From contig CAJXTZ010000034.1 in the NCBI GenBank assembly GCA_913061345.1, positions 1 through 25,095 of the forward strand: 25,095 bases of DNA, read 5' to 3'. The DNA is from an uncultured Erythrobacter sp. (GTDB lineage: Bacteria > Pseudomonadota > Alphaproteobacteria > Sphingomonadales > Sphingomonadaceae). Position 1 is the stretch's first letter. Each line of letters starts with the position of its first letter. Positions 1 through 8,410 of this stretch are shown here, one piece after another. The translations under genes and the position numbers were made by a program. The notes beneath the pieces are model-generated. The model was not told the DNA's origin, did no database searches, and saw only the letters and a list, made by a program, of their open reading frames with translations.

Positions 1-48
1 CGAGATCATGCCTAGTCTCGTGGGCTCGGAGATGTGTATAAGAGACAG
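1..48 (+). other. Illumina Nextera i7 adapter remnant (artefact)
   Basis: These bases match the end of the Nextera i7 primer: CGAGAT (1-6), an 8-base index CATGCCTA (7-14, which I recall as i7 index N706), the read-2 primer site beginning GTCTCGTGGGCTCGG (15-29), and the transposon mosaic end AGATGTGTATAAGAGACAG (30-48). Translated frames give the peptides [18 protein letters not shown] and [10 protein letters not shown], which are known adapter-contamination signatures in protein databases. This is library sequence left at a contig end, not biology. Genomic DNA begins at 49, inside aroC. Confidence 0.98.
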
Positions 49-662
49 GGGTGGAGCAAATCGGCGAAATCGCGCTGGACTATGCGCGCTTCGACGCAGG
101 CAATATCACCGGAAACCCGTTCTTCTGCCCCGATCCCGAAACCGTGCCAAGTTGGGAAAAGCTGGTGGACGATGCCCGCAAGTCTGGCTCCTCCCTCGGC
201 GCGCTGGTTGCAGCCCATGCGAAAGGCGTGCCTGCGGGTTGGGGCGCGCCGATCTATGCCAAGCTCGATAGCGAACTGGCCGCTGCCATGATGACGATCA
301 ACGCTACCAAGGGCGTGGAGATTGGCGATGGCTTTGCCGCTGTCACCAATACCGGCGAAACCAATGCCGATCCCATGCGTCCCGGCACGGATGGCGGGGT
401 GGAATTTCAGGCCAACCATGCAGGTGGGATCGCAGGCGGTATCTCCACCGGTCAGCCCGTTACCTGCCGCGTGGCGTTCAAGCCTACCAGTTCCATTCTC
501 ACCCCGGTCGATACGATCACCAGCGAAGGCGAAGCCACGCAAATTCAGACAAAGGGCCGCCACGATCCATGCGTCGGCATTCGCGGGGTTCCGGTAGTGG
601 AAGCGATGATGGCAATGGTGCTGGCAGACCAGAAGCTGCTGCACCGGGCGCAGTGCGGATAG
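49..662 (+). CDS. aroC: chorismate synthase, C-terminal part (5' truncated by contig end)
   Basis: Chorismate synthase makes chorismate from 5-enolpyruvylshikimate-3-phosphate with reduced FMN, the last step of the shikimate pathway, in the cytoplasm. About 203 residues remain of a protein that is usually near 360. Family blocks are visible: [40 protein letters not shown], the KPTSSI segment and the C-terminal signature [14 protein letters not shown]. The reading frame is open from the adapter junction; the GTG at 51 is only the first complete codon and not the true start. The truncation is an assembly edge, so the gene is probably intact in the organism. The antiporter gene follows 44 bases downstream on the same strand. 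Confidence 0.96.
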
Positions 663-706
663 CAGGCTTGGCAAGGTTGGCTTCGCCATCTACCCATCGC
701 TGATCC

Positions 707-1936
707 ATGTTACAGGAACTGTTCCGTCCTGAATTCGCGATGCTGCTCACCGGCCTGCTGCTGGCGGCAACGGTGCTTGCAGGTCTGCTGACATCGCGCA
801 TCGGCTTTCCCGCCATCGTCGGGTTTCTGGCGCTTGGCATTCTTGCAGGTGTCGAGGGGCCGGGAGGAATCGAATTCGACGACTACCTGCTGACGCAGGG
901 CGTGGGCATGGTGTGCCTCGCCTTTATCCTGTTCTCCGGTGGGCTCGATACCAACTGGCGCGCCGTGCGGTCGATGATGTTGCCGGCCCTTATGCTGGCG
1001 ACGTTAGGAGTGGGAATTACTGCATGCGTGGTTGCCCTGTCGGCAATCCTGCTCCTCGACTTCGCTCCGCTACAGGCCTTCCTGCTTGGAGCCGTGGTCG
1101 CCTCCACCGATGCGGCGGCGGTTTTTTCCGTCCTGCGATCCAGCGATCTTGACCTGCAGGACGATGTGCCCGCGCTGCTGGAGCTGGAATCGGGATCGAA
1201 CGACCCGATGGCGATCTTCCTTGTCACCGCGTTGCTGGGTTTCGCCGCCGCCAACCAGCCCACGCCGCTGGCGCTGCTGCCAGAATTTGCGCAGCAGATG
1301 ATCGTGGGCGCAGGCGTGGGGCTGGGCGTAGGCTACTTGCTGCCGGAAAGCCTGAAACGGATGGGTTTGCGGCAGGGCGGGCTTGCCTTCGTGGTCTCCA
1401 TTGCAGGGGCGCTGCTGGCCTTCGGCTTCGCCAGCATTCTTGGCGGGAACGGCTTCCTCGCCGTCTATGTCGCCGGCGTGTTCGCTGGCACCCGTGCCTT
1501 TGCCGCCAAGCCCATTGTCCGCACGTTTCAGGACGGGCTGGCGTGGCTGGCGCAGGTGGTGATGTTCCTGACGCTGGGCTTGTTGCTAACCCCGTCCAAC
1601 CTGCTGCCGGTGATGGGCGCGGGGCTGGCGGTGACATTCGTCCTTATCCTGGTGGCACGACCACTTGCGGTCTTCGTCTGCCTGTTGCCGTTCCGGCGGT
1701 TCACCACCCGAACAATGCTGTTCGTCTCGTGGGCTGGCCTGCGAGGCGCGGTGCCGATCGTGCTGGCCATTTTCCCGATCGTGGCGGGTGTGGAGGGTGC
1801 CTTTGCTATCTTCAACGTTGTCTTCTTCGTGGTGCTGGTTTCCAGCGTCGTGCAAGGGCCAAGCATCAACCGTATCGCCAAGTGGCTGCGTATAGGCGAA
1901 ACTCCTGCCACCGAAAGCGGGAGTTCCGATGCGTAA
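707..1936 (+). CDS. CPA1-family cation/proton antiporter (NhaP2/CvrA-like), short form
   Basis: This 409-residue, very hydrophobic protein has roughly 12 membrane segments and the core motifs of NhaP2/CvrA-type K+(Na+)/H+ antiporters: FSGGLDT (76-82), ASTDAAAVFSVLR (from 132) and ELESGSNDP (159-167), where the Asn-Asp pair lies in the expected ion-binding region. A further family block is SWAGLRGAVPIVLAIFP. It should exchange cations for protons across the inner membrane; the ion cannot be read from sequence. Enteric CvrA proteins are about 575 residues with a cytoplasmic TrkA_C-type tail; this one ends soon after the last membrane helix and lacks that tail. It starts with ATG 44 bases after aroC and could be cotranscribed with it. 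Confidence 0.88.
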   Translation: MLQELFRPEFAMLLTGLLLAATVLAGLLTSRIGFPAIVGFLALGILAGVEGPGGIEFDDYLLTQGVGMVCLAFILFSGGLDTNWRAVRSMMLPALMLATLGVGITACVVALSAILLLDFAPLQAFLLGAVVASTDAAAVFSVLRSSDLDLQDDVPALLELESGSNDPMAIFLVTALLGFAAANQPTPLALLPEFAQQMIVGAGVGLGVGYLLPESLKRMGLRQGGLAFVVSIAGALLAFGFASILGGNGFLAVYVAGVFAGTRAFAAKPIVRTFQDGLAWLAQVVMFLTLGLLLTPSNLLPVMGAGLAVTFVLILVARPLAVFVCLLPFRRFTTRTMLFVSWAGLRGAVPIVLAIFPIVAGVEGAFAIFNVVFFVVLVSSVVQGPSINRIAKWLRIGETPATESGSSDA

Positions 1937-1978
1937 AGCGCAATAGCTGTTGCACTTTTCGAAACTTGCCTCCGCTTG

Positions 1979-2015
1979 ATCGATTATTTCGATCTTGGCA
2001 ATCGCACTAAATCGC
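1979..2015 (+). promoter_or_regulatory. predicted OxyR-type operator upstream of ahpC
   Basis: Four tetranucleotide half-sites occur at the exact OxyR spacing: ATCG (1979), seven bases, CGAT (1990), seven bases, ATCG (2001), seven bases, TCGC (2012). The OxyR consensus is ATAG-N7-CTAT repeated after N7. The left half is a perfect palindrome with LysR-type T-N11-A symmetry. It ends just before a weak -35 position (2015-2020), the usual place for an activator. A similar arrangement precedes katG. OxyR binding is inference; no oxyR gene is in the window. Confidence 0.6.
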
Positions 2016-2043
2016 TTTTTCGCATTGCTGCAATCCCTATCTT
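2015..2043 (+). promoter_or_regulatory. candidate ahpC promoter
   Basis: A -10-like CTATCT (2038-2043) sits 17 bases after CTTTTT (2015-2020), a poor -35. A weak -35 directly abutting the operator would fit an activator-dependent promoter. The call rests mainly on position relative to the operator and to ahpC. Confidence 0.35.
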
Positions 2044-2089
2044 CCGCGTTGAGTTCACAAACGCAGACAAACCAAAAAGGAATTATTCA

Positions 2090-2656
2090 ATGGGTATCAT
2101 TGGCAGCCAGATCAAACCGTTCAAGGCCACCGCTTTCCAGGCTGGCAAGGACTTCTTCGACGTGACCGACGAAGATCTGAAGGGCAAGTGGAGCGTATTC
2201 TTCTTCTACCCCGCCGACTTCACCTTCGTCTGCCCGACCGAGCTGGAGGACATGGGCGAGAAGTACGACATGCTGCAGAGCATGGGCGTGGAAGTCTATG
2301 GCGTCTCCACCGACACGCACTTCAGCCACAAGGCATGGCACGACACGTCCGAAAAGATCGGCAAGCTGAAATTTCCGTTCCTGGGCGACCAGCTGCACAC
2401 GCTCTCCAAGAATTTCAATGTCCTGCGTGAGGAAATGGGCCTGGCCGACCGTGCTACCTTCGTGGTGGACCCCGATGGCGTGATCCAGATCATGGAAATC
2501 ACCTGTGAAGGCGTGGGCCGTAATGCCAACGAACTGACGCGCAAGATCAAGGCTGCGCAGTACGTTCGCGAGAACCCCGGCCAGGTCTGCCCGGCAGCGT
2601 GGGAAGAAGGCAGCGACACGCTGTCACCTTCGCTCGACCTCGTCGGCAAGATCTAA
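2090..2656 (+). CDS. ahpC: alkyl hydroperoxide reductase peroxidase subunit AhpC (2-Cys peroxiredoxin)
   Basis: AhpC reduces H2O2, organic hydroperoxides and peroxynitrite in the cytoplasm and is recycled by AhpF. The 188-residue protein matches the ~187-residue enteric family along its length. The peroxidatic cysteine is C48 in [13 protein letters not shown] and the resolving cysteine is C167 in [11 protein letters not shown], so it is a typical 2-Cys enzyme. The ATG at 2090 is chosen because it begins [16 protein letters not shown], aligning with known AhpC N-termini, and has AAGG at 2077-2080 nine bases upstream; the frame stays open further 5' but that part is unlike the family. The OxyR-like operator lies upstream and ahpF 151 bases downstream. 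Confidence 0.97.
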   Translation: MGIIGSQIKPFKATAFQAGKDFFDVTDEDLKGKWSVFFFYPADFTFVCPTELEDMGEKYDMLQSMGVEVYGVSTDTHFSHKAWHDTSEKIGKLKFPFLGDQLHTLSKNFNVLREEMGLADRATFVVDPDGVIQIMEITCEGVGRNANELTRKIKAAQYVRENPGQVCPAAWEEGSDTLSPSLDLVGKI

Positions 2657-2730
2657 GACCCCTTTCGTGAGCGGCTGCCAAGGCCGCCACGCTCGTCCCG
2701 GTCACGGCAATGCCCGTGTCGGGTCGCGAA

Positions 2731-2770
2731 GAGACCCGGGGCCATCCCCCCTCCCCCCGCCCCGGGTCTC
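2731..2770 (+). repeat. perfect 12-bp inverted repeat between ahpC and ahpF
   Basis: GAGACCCGGGGC (2731-2742) and its exact reverse complement (2759-2770) enclose a C-rich 16-base loop. No T-run follows directly, although TTTTT occurs six bases later, so it is not a classic terminator. In mRNA it could limit readthrough or protect the ahpC message. An overlapping weaker hairpin (2720-2738) would compete with it. Confidence 0.75.
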
Positions 2771-2807
2771 CAACGCTTTTTCCATCACCCTTTGACCTGG
2801 AGACACC

Positions 2808-4400
2808 ATGCTCGACGCTACCATGACGCAGCAGCTCAAGACTTATCTTGAGAACCTGCGCGAACCGATCGAACTTGTCGCCTCGTTGGGCGATGACGAC
2901 AAGTCCGTCCAGACGCGGGAGCTGCTGGAAGAGATTGCCGCCCTGCACGAAAAGGTTTCGGCCAGTTTCGACGGCACCGACGATCGCAAGCCCAGCTTCA
3001 TCATTCGCCGCGCCTCGGACTCTACCAAGTGGGTTCGCTTTGCCGGCCTGCCGATGGGTCACGAATTTACCAGCCTCGTGTTGGCCCTGCTGTGGGCCGG
3101 TGGCCATCCGCCCAAGGTGGAGCAGGAGGTGATCGATCAGATCGCCGCCTTGGAAGAAGATCTCGAGTTCGAGATGTATTTCTCGCTTTCGTGCCACAAT
3201 TGCCCGGACGTGGTGCAGGCTCTCACGCTGATGGCTTTGGTCAATCCGCGCATTACCGCCACGTTGATCGAAGGCGGCACGTTCAAAAACGAAGTCGAAA
3301 ATCGCGACGTGATGGCCGTGCCCGCGACATTCCTCAACGGCGAGCCTTTCTTCAACGGCAAGATGACTCTGGAAGAAGTGCTGGCCAAGGTCGACACCGG
3401 CGCCAGCACCAAGGCCGCGGAAAAGCTCTCCGCCAAGGCTCCGTTCGAGGTGCTGGTGGTGGGCGGTGGCCCCGGCGGCGTGGCCGCATCCATCTACACT
3501 GCGCGCAAGGGTTTTCGCACTGGCATCGCGGCAGAACGCTTCGGCGGTCAGCTGAACGATACGCTGGGTATCGAGAACCTGCCCGGCACCGAATATACCG
3601 AGGGCCCCAAGCTCACCACCAATCTGGAACAGCAGGTGAAAGCGCAGGACGCCATCGACCTAATGAACCTCGCCACGGCGCAAAAGCTGATGCCTGCCAA
3701 GAGCGCGGGCGGCTTGCACGAACTGCACATGGAAAACGGCGCGGTGTTGAAGGCGCGCAGCCTGATCCTTTCGACAGGAGCTCGCTGGCGTACGCTCGGC
3801 GTGCCGGGAGAGCAGGACTATCGCAACAAGGGCGTTGCCTATTGCCCGCACTGCGACGGCCCGCTGTTCAAGGGCAAGCGTGTGGCCGTGATTGGCGGCG
3901 GCAATTCGGGCGTCGAAGCCGCGATCGACCTTGCCGGTATCGTTGGCCACGTAACGTTGGTGGAATTCGATACGCAACTGCGCGCCGACCAGGTGTTGCA
4001 GGACAAGCTGCGCTCCATGTCCAACGTAGAAATACTGCTGAATGCACAGACCACCGAGGTTACAGGCGATGGCAACAAGGTGGGCGGCCTTGTTTACAAG
4101 GATCGGGCTTCGGGTGGCGAGCATCGGGTAGAACTGGAAGGCGTGTTCGTACAGATCGGCCTCGTGCCCAACACCGAATGGCTAGCGGGCAGCGGTCTTG
4201 AATTGTCAAAGCATGGCGAGATCGTGATCGATAGCAAGGGCGCTACCAAACTGCCCGGCGTCTTTGCAGCAGGGGACTGCACCACGGTGCCTTACAAGCA
4301 GATCGTGGTGGCCATGGGCCAGGGCTCTGCCGCCGCGCTGTCCGCCTTCGATTACCTTATTCGCAACGAAGCAGCAGAAGAGGTGGCACAGGCCGCCTGA
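2808..4400 (+). CDS. ahpF: alkyl hydroperoxide reductase flavoprotein subunit AhpF
   Basis: AhpF passes electrons from NADH through FAD and two CxxC centres to oxidised AhpC. The 530-residue protein is close in length and sequence to E. coli AhpF. An N-terminal tandem thioredoxin-fold domain (about 1-200) carries C129-HN-C132 in SLSCHNCPD. The thioredoxin-reductase-like part begins with the FAD dinucleotide motif GGGPGG (219-224), has the second redox pair C346-PH-C349 in YCPHCDGP, then an NAD-binding GGGNSG and the closing FAD motif [16 protein letters not shown]. The start at 2808 gives MLDATM, which aligns with E. coli MLDTNM; GGAGA at 2799-2803 is a close ribosome site. ATG 2823 is less likely. 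It likely shares the ahpC promoter, and a strong terminator follows. Confidence 0.97.
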   Translation: MLDATMTQQLKTYLENLREPIELVASLGDDDKSVQTRELLEEIAALHEKVSASFDGTDDRKPSFIIRRASDSTKWVRFAGLPMGHEFTSLVLALLWAGGHPPKVEQEVIDQIAALEEDLEFEMYFSLSCHNCPDVVQALTLMALVNPRITATLIEGGTFKNEVENRDVMAVPATFLNGEPFFNGKMTLEEVLAKVDTGASTKAAEKLSAKAPFEVLVVGGGPGGVAASIYTARKGFRTGIAAERFGGQLNDTLGIENLPGTEYTEGPKLTTNLEQQVKAQDAIDLMNLATAQKLMPAKSAGGLHELHMENGAVLKARSLILSTGARWRTLGVPGEQDYRNKGVAYCPHCDGPLFKGKRVAVIGGGNSGVEAAIDLAGIVGHVTLVEFDTQLRADQVLQDKLRSMSNVEILLNAQTTEVTGDGNKVGGLVYKDRASGGEHRVELEGVFVQIGLVPNTEWLAGSGLELSKHGEIVIDSKGATKLPGVFAAGDCTTVPYKQIVVAMGQGSAAALSAFDYLIRNEAAEEVAQAA

Positions 4401-4424
4401 CGCGTAAACCTTCAGTGCGAAAAT

Positions 4425-4461
4425 GGCCCGGTGCTGCATCCCGCAGCGCCGGGCCTTTTTT
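4425..4461 (+). terminator. Rho-independent terminator after ahpF
   Basis: A 13-bp stem (4425-4437 with 4443-4455, one G·U pair) with a five-base loop is followed by six T residues (4456-4461). It ends the ahpC-ahpF unit and separates it from katG. Confidence 0.93.
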
Positions 4462-4505
4462 CATCTGACCGCCGGATCGCAACAGCCAGACGCCTCAACG
4501 GGTAT

Positions 4506-4542
4506 ATCGATCAATACATGCCAACTTATCGATTGGACGAAT
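4506..4542 (+). promoter_or_regulatory. predicted OxyR-type operator upstream of katG
   Basis: Half-sites ATCG (4506), CATG (4517), ATCG (4528) and GAAT (4539) are each separated by seven bases, the same geometry as the site before ahpC. Positions 1 and 3 are ATCG at both sites. It ends 62 bases before the katG ATG. Binding by OxyR is inferred from geometry and from the known OxyR control of these genes in proteobacteria. Confidence 0.5.
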
Positions 4543-4604
4543 TACAGGATCAGGCGCATCTTCCAGTAAATGTCGATTCGAACGATGAGCGAGAGGAAAA
4601 AATT

Positions 4605-6797
4605 ATGGACGCAGAAACCGGTTCAATTTCAGGCGGATGTCCCTTCAGCGGAAACGGTGGCACCCGCAACCTGCTGGGTCGCACCAACCGCGACTGGTGG
4701 CCCGATGCCCTGCAGCTCGACATCCTGACCGAAGATGGAAAGTCGGCCAATCCCCTGGACGAGGATTTCAACTATGCCGAGGCATTCAACACGCTTGATT
4801 ACAACGCGCTGAAAGCTGACATCAAGGCACTGATGACCGACAGCAAGGACTGGTGGCCAGCGGACTATGGCCACTACGGCCCCTTCTTCATCCGCATGGC
4901 CTGGCATGCTGCGGGCACCTATCGCACCGGCGACGGGCGCGGCGGCTCCTCCAGCGGCCAGCAGCGTTTTGCTCCGCTCAACTCCTGGCCCGATAACGGC
5001 AACCTCGACAAGGCGCGCCGCCTGTTGTGGCCGATCAAGCAGAAGTACGGCAAGAACATCAGCTGGGCTGACTTGTTCATCCTGACGGGCAATGTCGCCA
5101 TCGAAAGCATGGGCGGCCCGGTGTTCGGATTTGGCGGCGGACGCGAGGACGTGTTCGAGCCGGAGATGGTGTACTGGGGTTCGGAAGATCAATGGGTCGA
5201 CGAAGGCGTGGAAACCCGCATCATTCCCAACGAAGGCAAGGCGCTGGAAAACCCGCTCGCGGCGATCCAGATGGGCCTGATCTACGTCAACCCCGAAGGT
5301 CCAGGCGGCGATTCTCACGATGCCGAGGGCATGGCCCGCGACATGCGCGAAACCTTCGCCCGCATGGCCATGAACGACGAGGAAACCGTTGCCCTGACGG
5401 CCGGTGGCCACGCGTTCGGCAAGTGTCATGGCGCCAAACCTACCGACAAGTTCGGCAAGGCACCCGAAGGTGAGAACCTGCACCACATGGGCTTTGGCTG
5501 GATGACCGACCCCGAGGAAATCGGTAAGGGTCACATCACCACGTCGGGCATCGAAGGCGCTTGGACGCCCAATCCTACACAGTGGGGTGGCGACTATTTC
5601 CGTCTGCTGTTCAAGTACGAATATGAGCTGACGAAAAGCCCGGCCGGTGCCAACCAGTGGACGCCGATCAATCCCGAACCCGAAGACATGGCGCCCGACG
5701 CGCGCGATCCTTCGAAGAAGGTGCCCACCATCATGACCACCGCCGACATGGCTCTGAAGCGCGACCCGGAATATCGCAAGATTTCCGAACGCTTCCGTGA
5801 CGATCAGGCGGCGCTGGACGATGCCTTTGCCCGCGCGTGGTTCAAGCTGACCCACCGCGACATGGGGCCGAAAGAACGCTACCTTGGTCCGGAAGTGCCG
5901 GAAGAAGACCTGATCTGGCAGGATCCCGTCCCTGCAGGCAGCACGCCTTCCGACAGCGACGTGTCGTCGTTCAAAGGCAAGGTTCTGGATAGCGGCCTGA
6001 CCGTCTCCGAACTGGTCAAGGCGGCCTGGGCTTCGGCCTCCACCTACCGCAATTCGGATCATCGCGGCGGCGCCAACGGTGCCCGTGTGCGGCTGGCCCC
6101 GCAGAAGGACTGGGAGGTCAACGATCCGGAAGAGCTTGGCAAGGTATTGAACAAGCTAGAGGAATTGCGTGGCAACATCTCCATGGCCGATGCGATCGTG
6201 CTGGCTGGTGCTGCGGCCATCGAAAAGGCGGCGAAGGACGGCGGCCATTCGGTCAGCATCGATATCTCCACCGGTCGCGGTGACGCGAGCGAGGAGCAAA
6301 CCGACGCCGAGAGCTTCGAGCCGCTGGAGCCTTTCGCCGACGGCTTCCGCAACTACCTGAAGACGAAAGCTTCGGTGAAGACGGAAGAAATACTGATCGA
6401 CCGCGCCCATCTGCTGGGCCTCTCGATCCCAGAGATGACCGCGCTCGTGGGCGGGATGCGGGCGCTGGGCGCTGTTACCAAGCATACCCAGCATGGTAAC
6501 AAGATCGGCGTATTCACCGATCGGCCGGGCGTGCTGTCGAACGACTTCTTCGTGAACCTGCTGGAAATGGGCACGATCTGGGAAGTGGTCGACGAAAGCG
6601 GTGACGAGGAATTCATCGGCAAGGACCGCAAATCGGGTGAAGAAAAGTGGCACGCCACGCGCACGGATCTGGTGTTCGGCTCCAACTCGCAGTTGCGGGC
6701 CGTGGCAGAGGTGTTCGCCGAAAATGGCGGCGAGAAGCGGTTCGTAGAAACTTTCGTCTCAGCCTGGTCGAAGGTGATGGACGCCGGTCGCTTCTGA
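4605..6797 (+). CDS. katG: bifunctional catalase-peroxidase KatG
   Basis: This haem enzyme destroys H2O2 as a catalase and also acts as a peroxidase. The 730 residues show two peroxidase-like halves, as usual for KatG. The distal pocket is R97-W100-H101 in [12 protein letters not shown]; the proximal haem ligand is H269 in [11 protein letters not shown]. The residues of the Trp-Tyr-Met adduct needed for catalase activity are all present: W100, Y227 in [12 protein letters not shown] and M254 in FARMAMND. The start at 4605 gives [14 protein letters not shown], the typical KatG opening, with AGAGG (4592-4596) eight bases upstream; the frame is open further 5' across the ahpF terminator, which argues against earlier starts. 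An OxyR-like operator lies upstream and a terminator downstream. Confidence 0.97.
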   Translation: MDAETGSISGGCPFSGNGGTRNLLGRTNRDWWPDALQLDILTEDGKSANPLDEDFNYAEAFNTLDYNALKADIKALMTDSKDWWPADYGHYGPFFIRMAWHAAGTYRTGDGRGGSSSGQQRFAPLNSWPDNGNLDKARRLLWPIKQKYGKNISWADLFILTGNVAIESMGGPVFGFGGGREDVFEPEMVYWGSEDQWVDEGVETRIIPNEGKALENPLAAIQMGLIYVNPEGPGGDSHDAEGMARDMRETFARMAMNDEETVALTAGGHAFGKCHGAKPTDKFGKAPEGENLHHMGFGWMTDPEEIGKGHITTSGIEGAWTPNPTQWGGDYFRLLFKYEYELTKSPAGANQWTPINPEPEDMAPDARDPSKKVPTIMTTADMALKRDPEYRKISERFRDDQAALDDAFARAWFKLTHRDMGPKERYLGPEVPEEDLIWQDPVPAGSTPSDSDVSSFKGKVLDSGLTVSELVKAAWASASTYRNSDHRGGANGARVRLAPQKDWEVNDPEELGKVLNKLEELRGNISMADAIVLAGAAAIEKAAKDGGHSVSIDISTGRGDASEEQTDAESFEPLEPFADGFRNYLKTKASVKTEEILIDRAHLLGLSIPEMTALVGGMRALGAVTKHTQHGNKIGVFTDRPGVLSNDFFVNLLEMGTIWEVVDESGDEEFIGKDRKSGEEKWHATRTDLVFGSNSQLRAVAEVFAENGGEKRFVETFVSAWSKVMDAGRF

Positions 6798-6820
6798 TCG
6801 GAATGATCCGCAGGGGAAAG

Positions 6821-6850
6821 GCCCTCGGCAGCGATGCCGGGGGCTTTTTT
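6821..6850 (+). terminator. Rho-independent terminator after katG
   Basis: A 10-bp stem (6821-6830 with 6835-6844, one G·U pair), a GCGA tetraloop and six T residues (6845-6850) lie 23 bases after the katG stop. It also separates katG from the convergent LytTR gene; in that direction the T-run would be only three bases. Confidence 0.92.
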
Positions 6851-6860
6851 CATGGGCAGA

Positions 6861-7682
6861 TCATATCCAGCCGCGCTGTTTCAGAATGGATACGTTGGCA
6901 CGGCTGACTGGGGCTTCGATACCGTTGTCCAGCACCAGCCGCACGTTACGCCCCTCCCGCTTCACATCCGTCACCGCGCCGCGCGCGACCCACCAGCTGC
7001 GATGAACCTGCTCGCCCTCGATACCGTCCAGCTCCGCCACGGCATCGCGCATGCGCATGAGCACCAGCTCGCTACCCAATGCAGTATGGGCGCGCACGTA
7101 ATGGTCTTCCATCTCCAGCGCGATCAGGTCCGTACCGATTTCGGGCGGCAGGCGGTCGAGGAAGCGGGAAGGCGGCACTTCGGAAACAGCCGGGGTTTTG
7201 TGTGTATCAGGAAACGGTGCCGGGCTATCCATGATCGCTGTCCCGGCCGAATTAGCGTTGCGCGTGGCAGGCAGCAGGTTGAACATCATCGTGATAACCG
7301 CCCCCACCACCGTGACGGCGAAATAATGGGTCAGCGCCACATCCAGCGCAGGTATCGGCACCGGCCCGCGGACCGCGTTCACGAACCATACCAGCACCGC
7401 CATAGGCAGCGATGCAATCATGACCGCGGCACACCAGAGGAACCGCGCAGGCAGGTCCAGCTTCGGCCCAAGCTTCAAGACGATGGCGCCGATCGGCTTG
7501 TAGAAAAGGTATCCGGCCACCGCCATCAACATCCAGTAGCCCATGCGTGCGGGCAGGCTCATGTACCCGGTGCCCAGCGGTGCCAGAATACCCAGCACCG
7601 CGCCGATCGCCAGCAGCACGGCAACGTCGATGATGATCTGGCGCGCTAGCCGCGCGTTGTTGCCGGATGGTGAGCTATCCAT
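6861..7682 (-). CDS. membrane-anchored LytTR-domain transcriptional regulator
   Basis: The 273-residue protein has four hydrophobic segments (about 15-35, 46-62, 79-101, 117-137), a flexible Pro/Ser linker (140-172) and a C-terminal LytTR DNA-binding domain (about 173-270) recognisable from DLIALEMEDHYVRAHTALGSELVLMRMRDAVAEL and VHRSWWVARGAV. No response-regulator receiver domain is present, so a signal would have to be sensed by the membrane part or by a partner. ATG 7682 is preferred; a TTG at 7691 would add three residues, and neither has a strong ribosome site. It is divergent from a DUF2306 membrane protein gene 157 bases away, and the spacer contains inverted and direct repeats that could be its operator. 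The target genes are unknown. Confidence 0.88.
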   Translation of the reverse strand: MDSSPSGNNARLARQIIIDVAVLLAIGAVLGILAPLGTGYMSLPARMGYWMLMAVAGYLFYKPIGAIVLKLGPKLDLPARFLWCAAVMIASLPMAVLVWFVNAVRGPVPIPALDVALTHYFAVTVVGAVITMMFNLLPATRNANSAGTAIMDSPAPFPDTHKTPAVSEVPPSRFLDRLPPEIGTDLIALEMEDHYVRAHTALGSELVLMRMRDAVAELDGIEGEQVHRSWWVARGAVTDVKREGRNVRLVLDNGIEAPVSRANVSILKQRGWI

Positions 7683-7721
7683 GGCTGGCAAGACTACTGC
7701 CCATTCGCGCTTCGTAAAGTG

Positions 7722-7784
7722 GCAATCGCGCAGAATTTAGCCCCTTTCACGAAGGCAGCGCGCTGTTCACGCTTTCGCGATTGC
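7722..7784. repeat. inverted repeat in the LytTR/DUF2306 divergent spacer
   Basis: GCAATCGCG (7722-7730) and its exact reverse complement (7776-7784) flank 45 bases. Inside lies CTTTCACGAAG (7744-7754), nearly the reverse complement of CTTCGTAAAG (7710-7719), and TTCACG repeats directly 20 bases apart (7746, 7766). Candidate regulatory sites for the divergent pair; function not shown. Confidence 0.4.
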
Positions 7785-7839
7785 GGTCAGGCGGGCATCG
7801 GTCAGAACGGTTTGCAACGAACTTCGATGGAGACCGCGA

Positions 7840-8376
7840 ATGACCACTCTCAGCCTGCCTTTCACCACTTCTTCCGATGCGCGGCCCGGTTTCGATATCG
7901 GCCCCGTGGCCCGCACACTAGTGTCGATCGCGTGCTTCACCATGTGCTTCTTCGTGGTGATCGCGCTGGGCCGCGTTGCGTTCGGACTGGTGGACAATCT
8001 GCATCACTACGCCAAACTTCCGGTCATCATTCATGTCGCCACCGTATTGCCTGCCGTTCCGCTGGGCGGCTTCCTGCTATTGGCGAGGAAGGGCACGAAG
8101 ATGCACAAACAGTTAGGCAAGCTGTGGTTGGTGCTGATGCTGGTTACCGCCACCAGCGCGATCTTCATCCAGTCGTCGGGCGGCTTCAGTTTCATTCATA
8201 TCTTCGTGCCGATTACCTTCCACGCCGCCTGGAAAACCATCGCCACCGCCCGCAAGGGCGATATCGCCGGACACAAGAAACACCTGACAATCACCTACCT
8301 TACGGCGCTGATGATCCCCGGCATCGTGGCCTTCGCCCTGCCGGGCCGGCTGATGAACATGATGCTGTTGGGATAG
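7840..8376 (+). CDS. DUF2306 family membrane protein
   Basis: This 178-residue protein of unknown function has about five membrane helices (roughly 25-48, 62-82, 95-112, 118-135, 150-168). The central block, HVATVLPAVPLGGFLLLARKGTKMHKQLGKLWLVLMLVTATSAIFI, resembles DUF2306 proteins, with a His-rich pattern (HH at 55-56, the HKQLGKLW motif, FIHIF, FHAAW, GHKKH) that could bind haem or metal, though that is only inference. ATG 7840 has GGAG (7829-7832) seven bases upstream. It is divergent from the LytTR gene, so the two may form a regulator/membrane-partner pair. Its stop codon lies in a 15-base tandem duplication. Confidence 0.8.
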   Translation: MTTLSLPFTTSSDARPGFDIGPVARTLVSIACFTMCFFVVIALGRVAFGLVDNLHHYAKLPVIIHVATVLPAVPLGGFLLLARKGTKMHKQLGKLWLVLMLVTATSAIFIQSSGGFSFIHIFVPITFHAAWKTIATARKGDIAGHKKHLTITYLTALMIPGIVAFALPGRLMNMMLLG

Positions 8377-8396
8377 GGGCTCATGGGATAGGGGCT
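8369..8396 (+). repeat. 15-base tandem duplication across the DUF2306 stop codon
   Basis: TGGGATAGGGGCT occurs at 8369-8381 and again at 8384-8396. Each copy contains an in-frame TAG, so the duplication leaves the protein end unchanged and gives a second in-frame stop. Confidence 0.85.
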
Positions 8397-8410
8397 GCTT
8401 GGGGCAGGCG

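Noticed and set aside
8..271. Short plus-strand frame starting in the adapter
   Set aside because: It starts in Nextera adapter sequence and then reads aroC out of frame.
4629..6062. 477-residue open frame antisense to katG
   Set aside because: It is a GC-driven shadow of katG with no motif; the katG frame is clearly the coding one.
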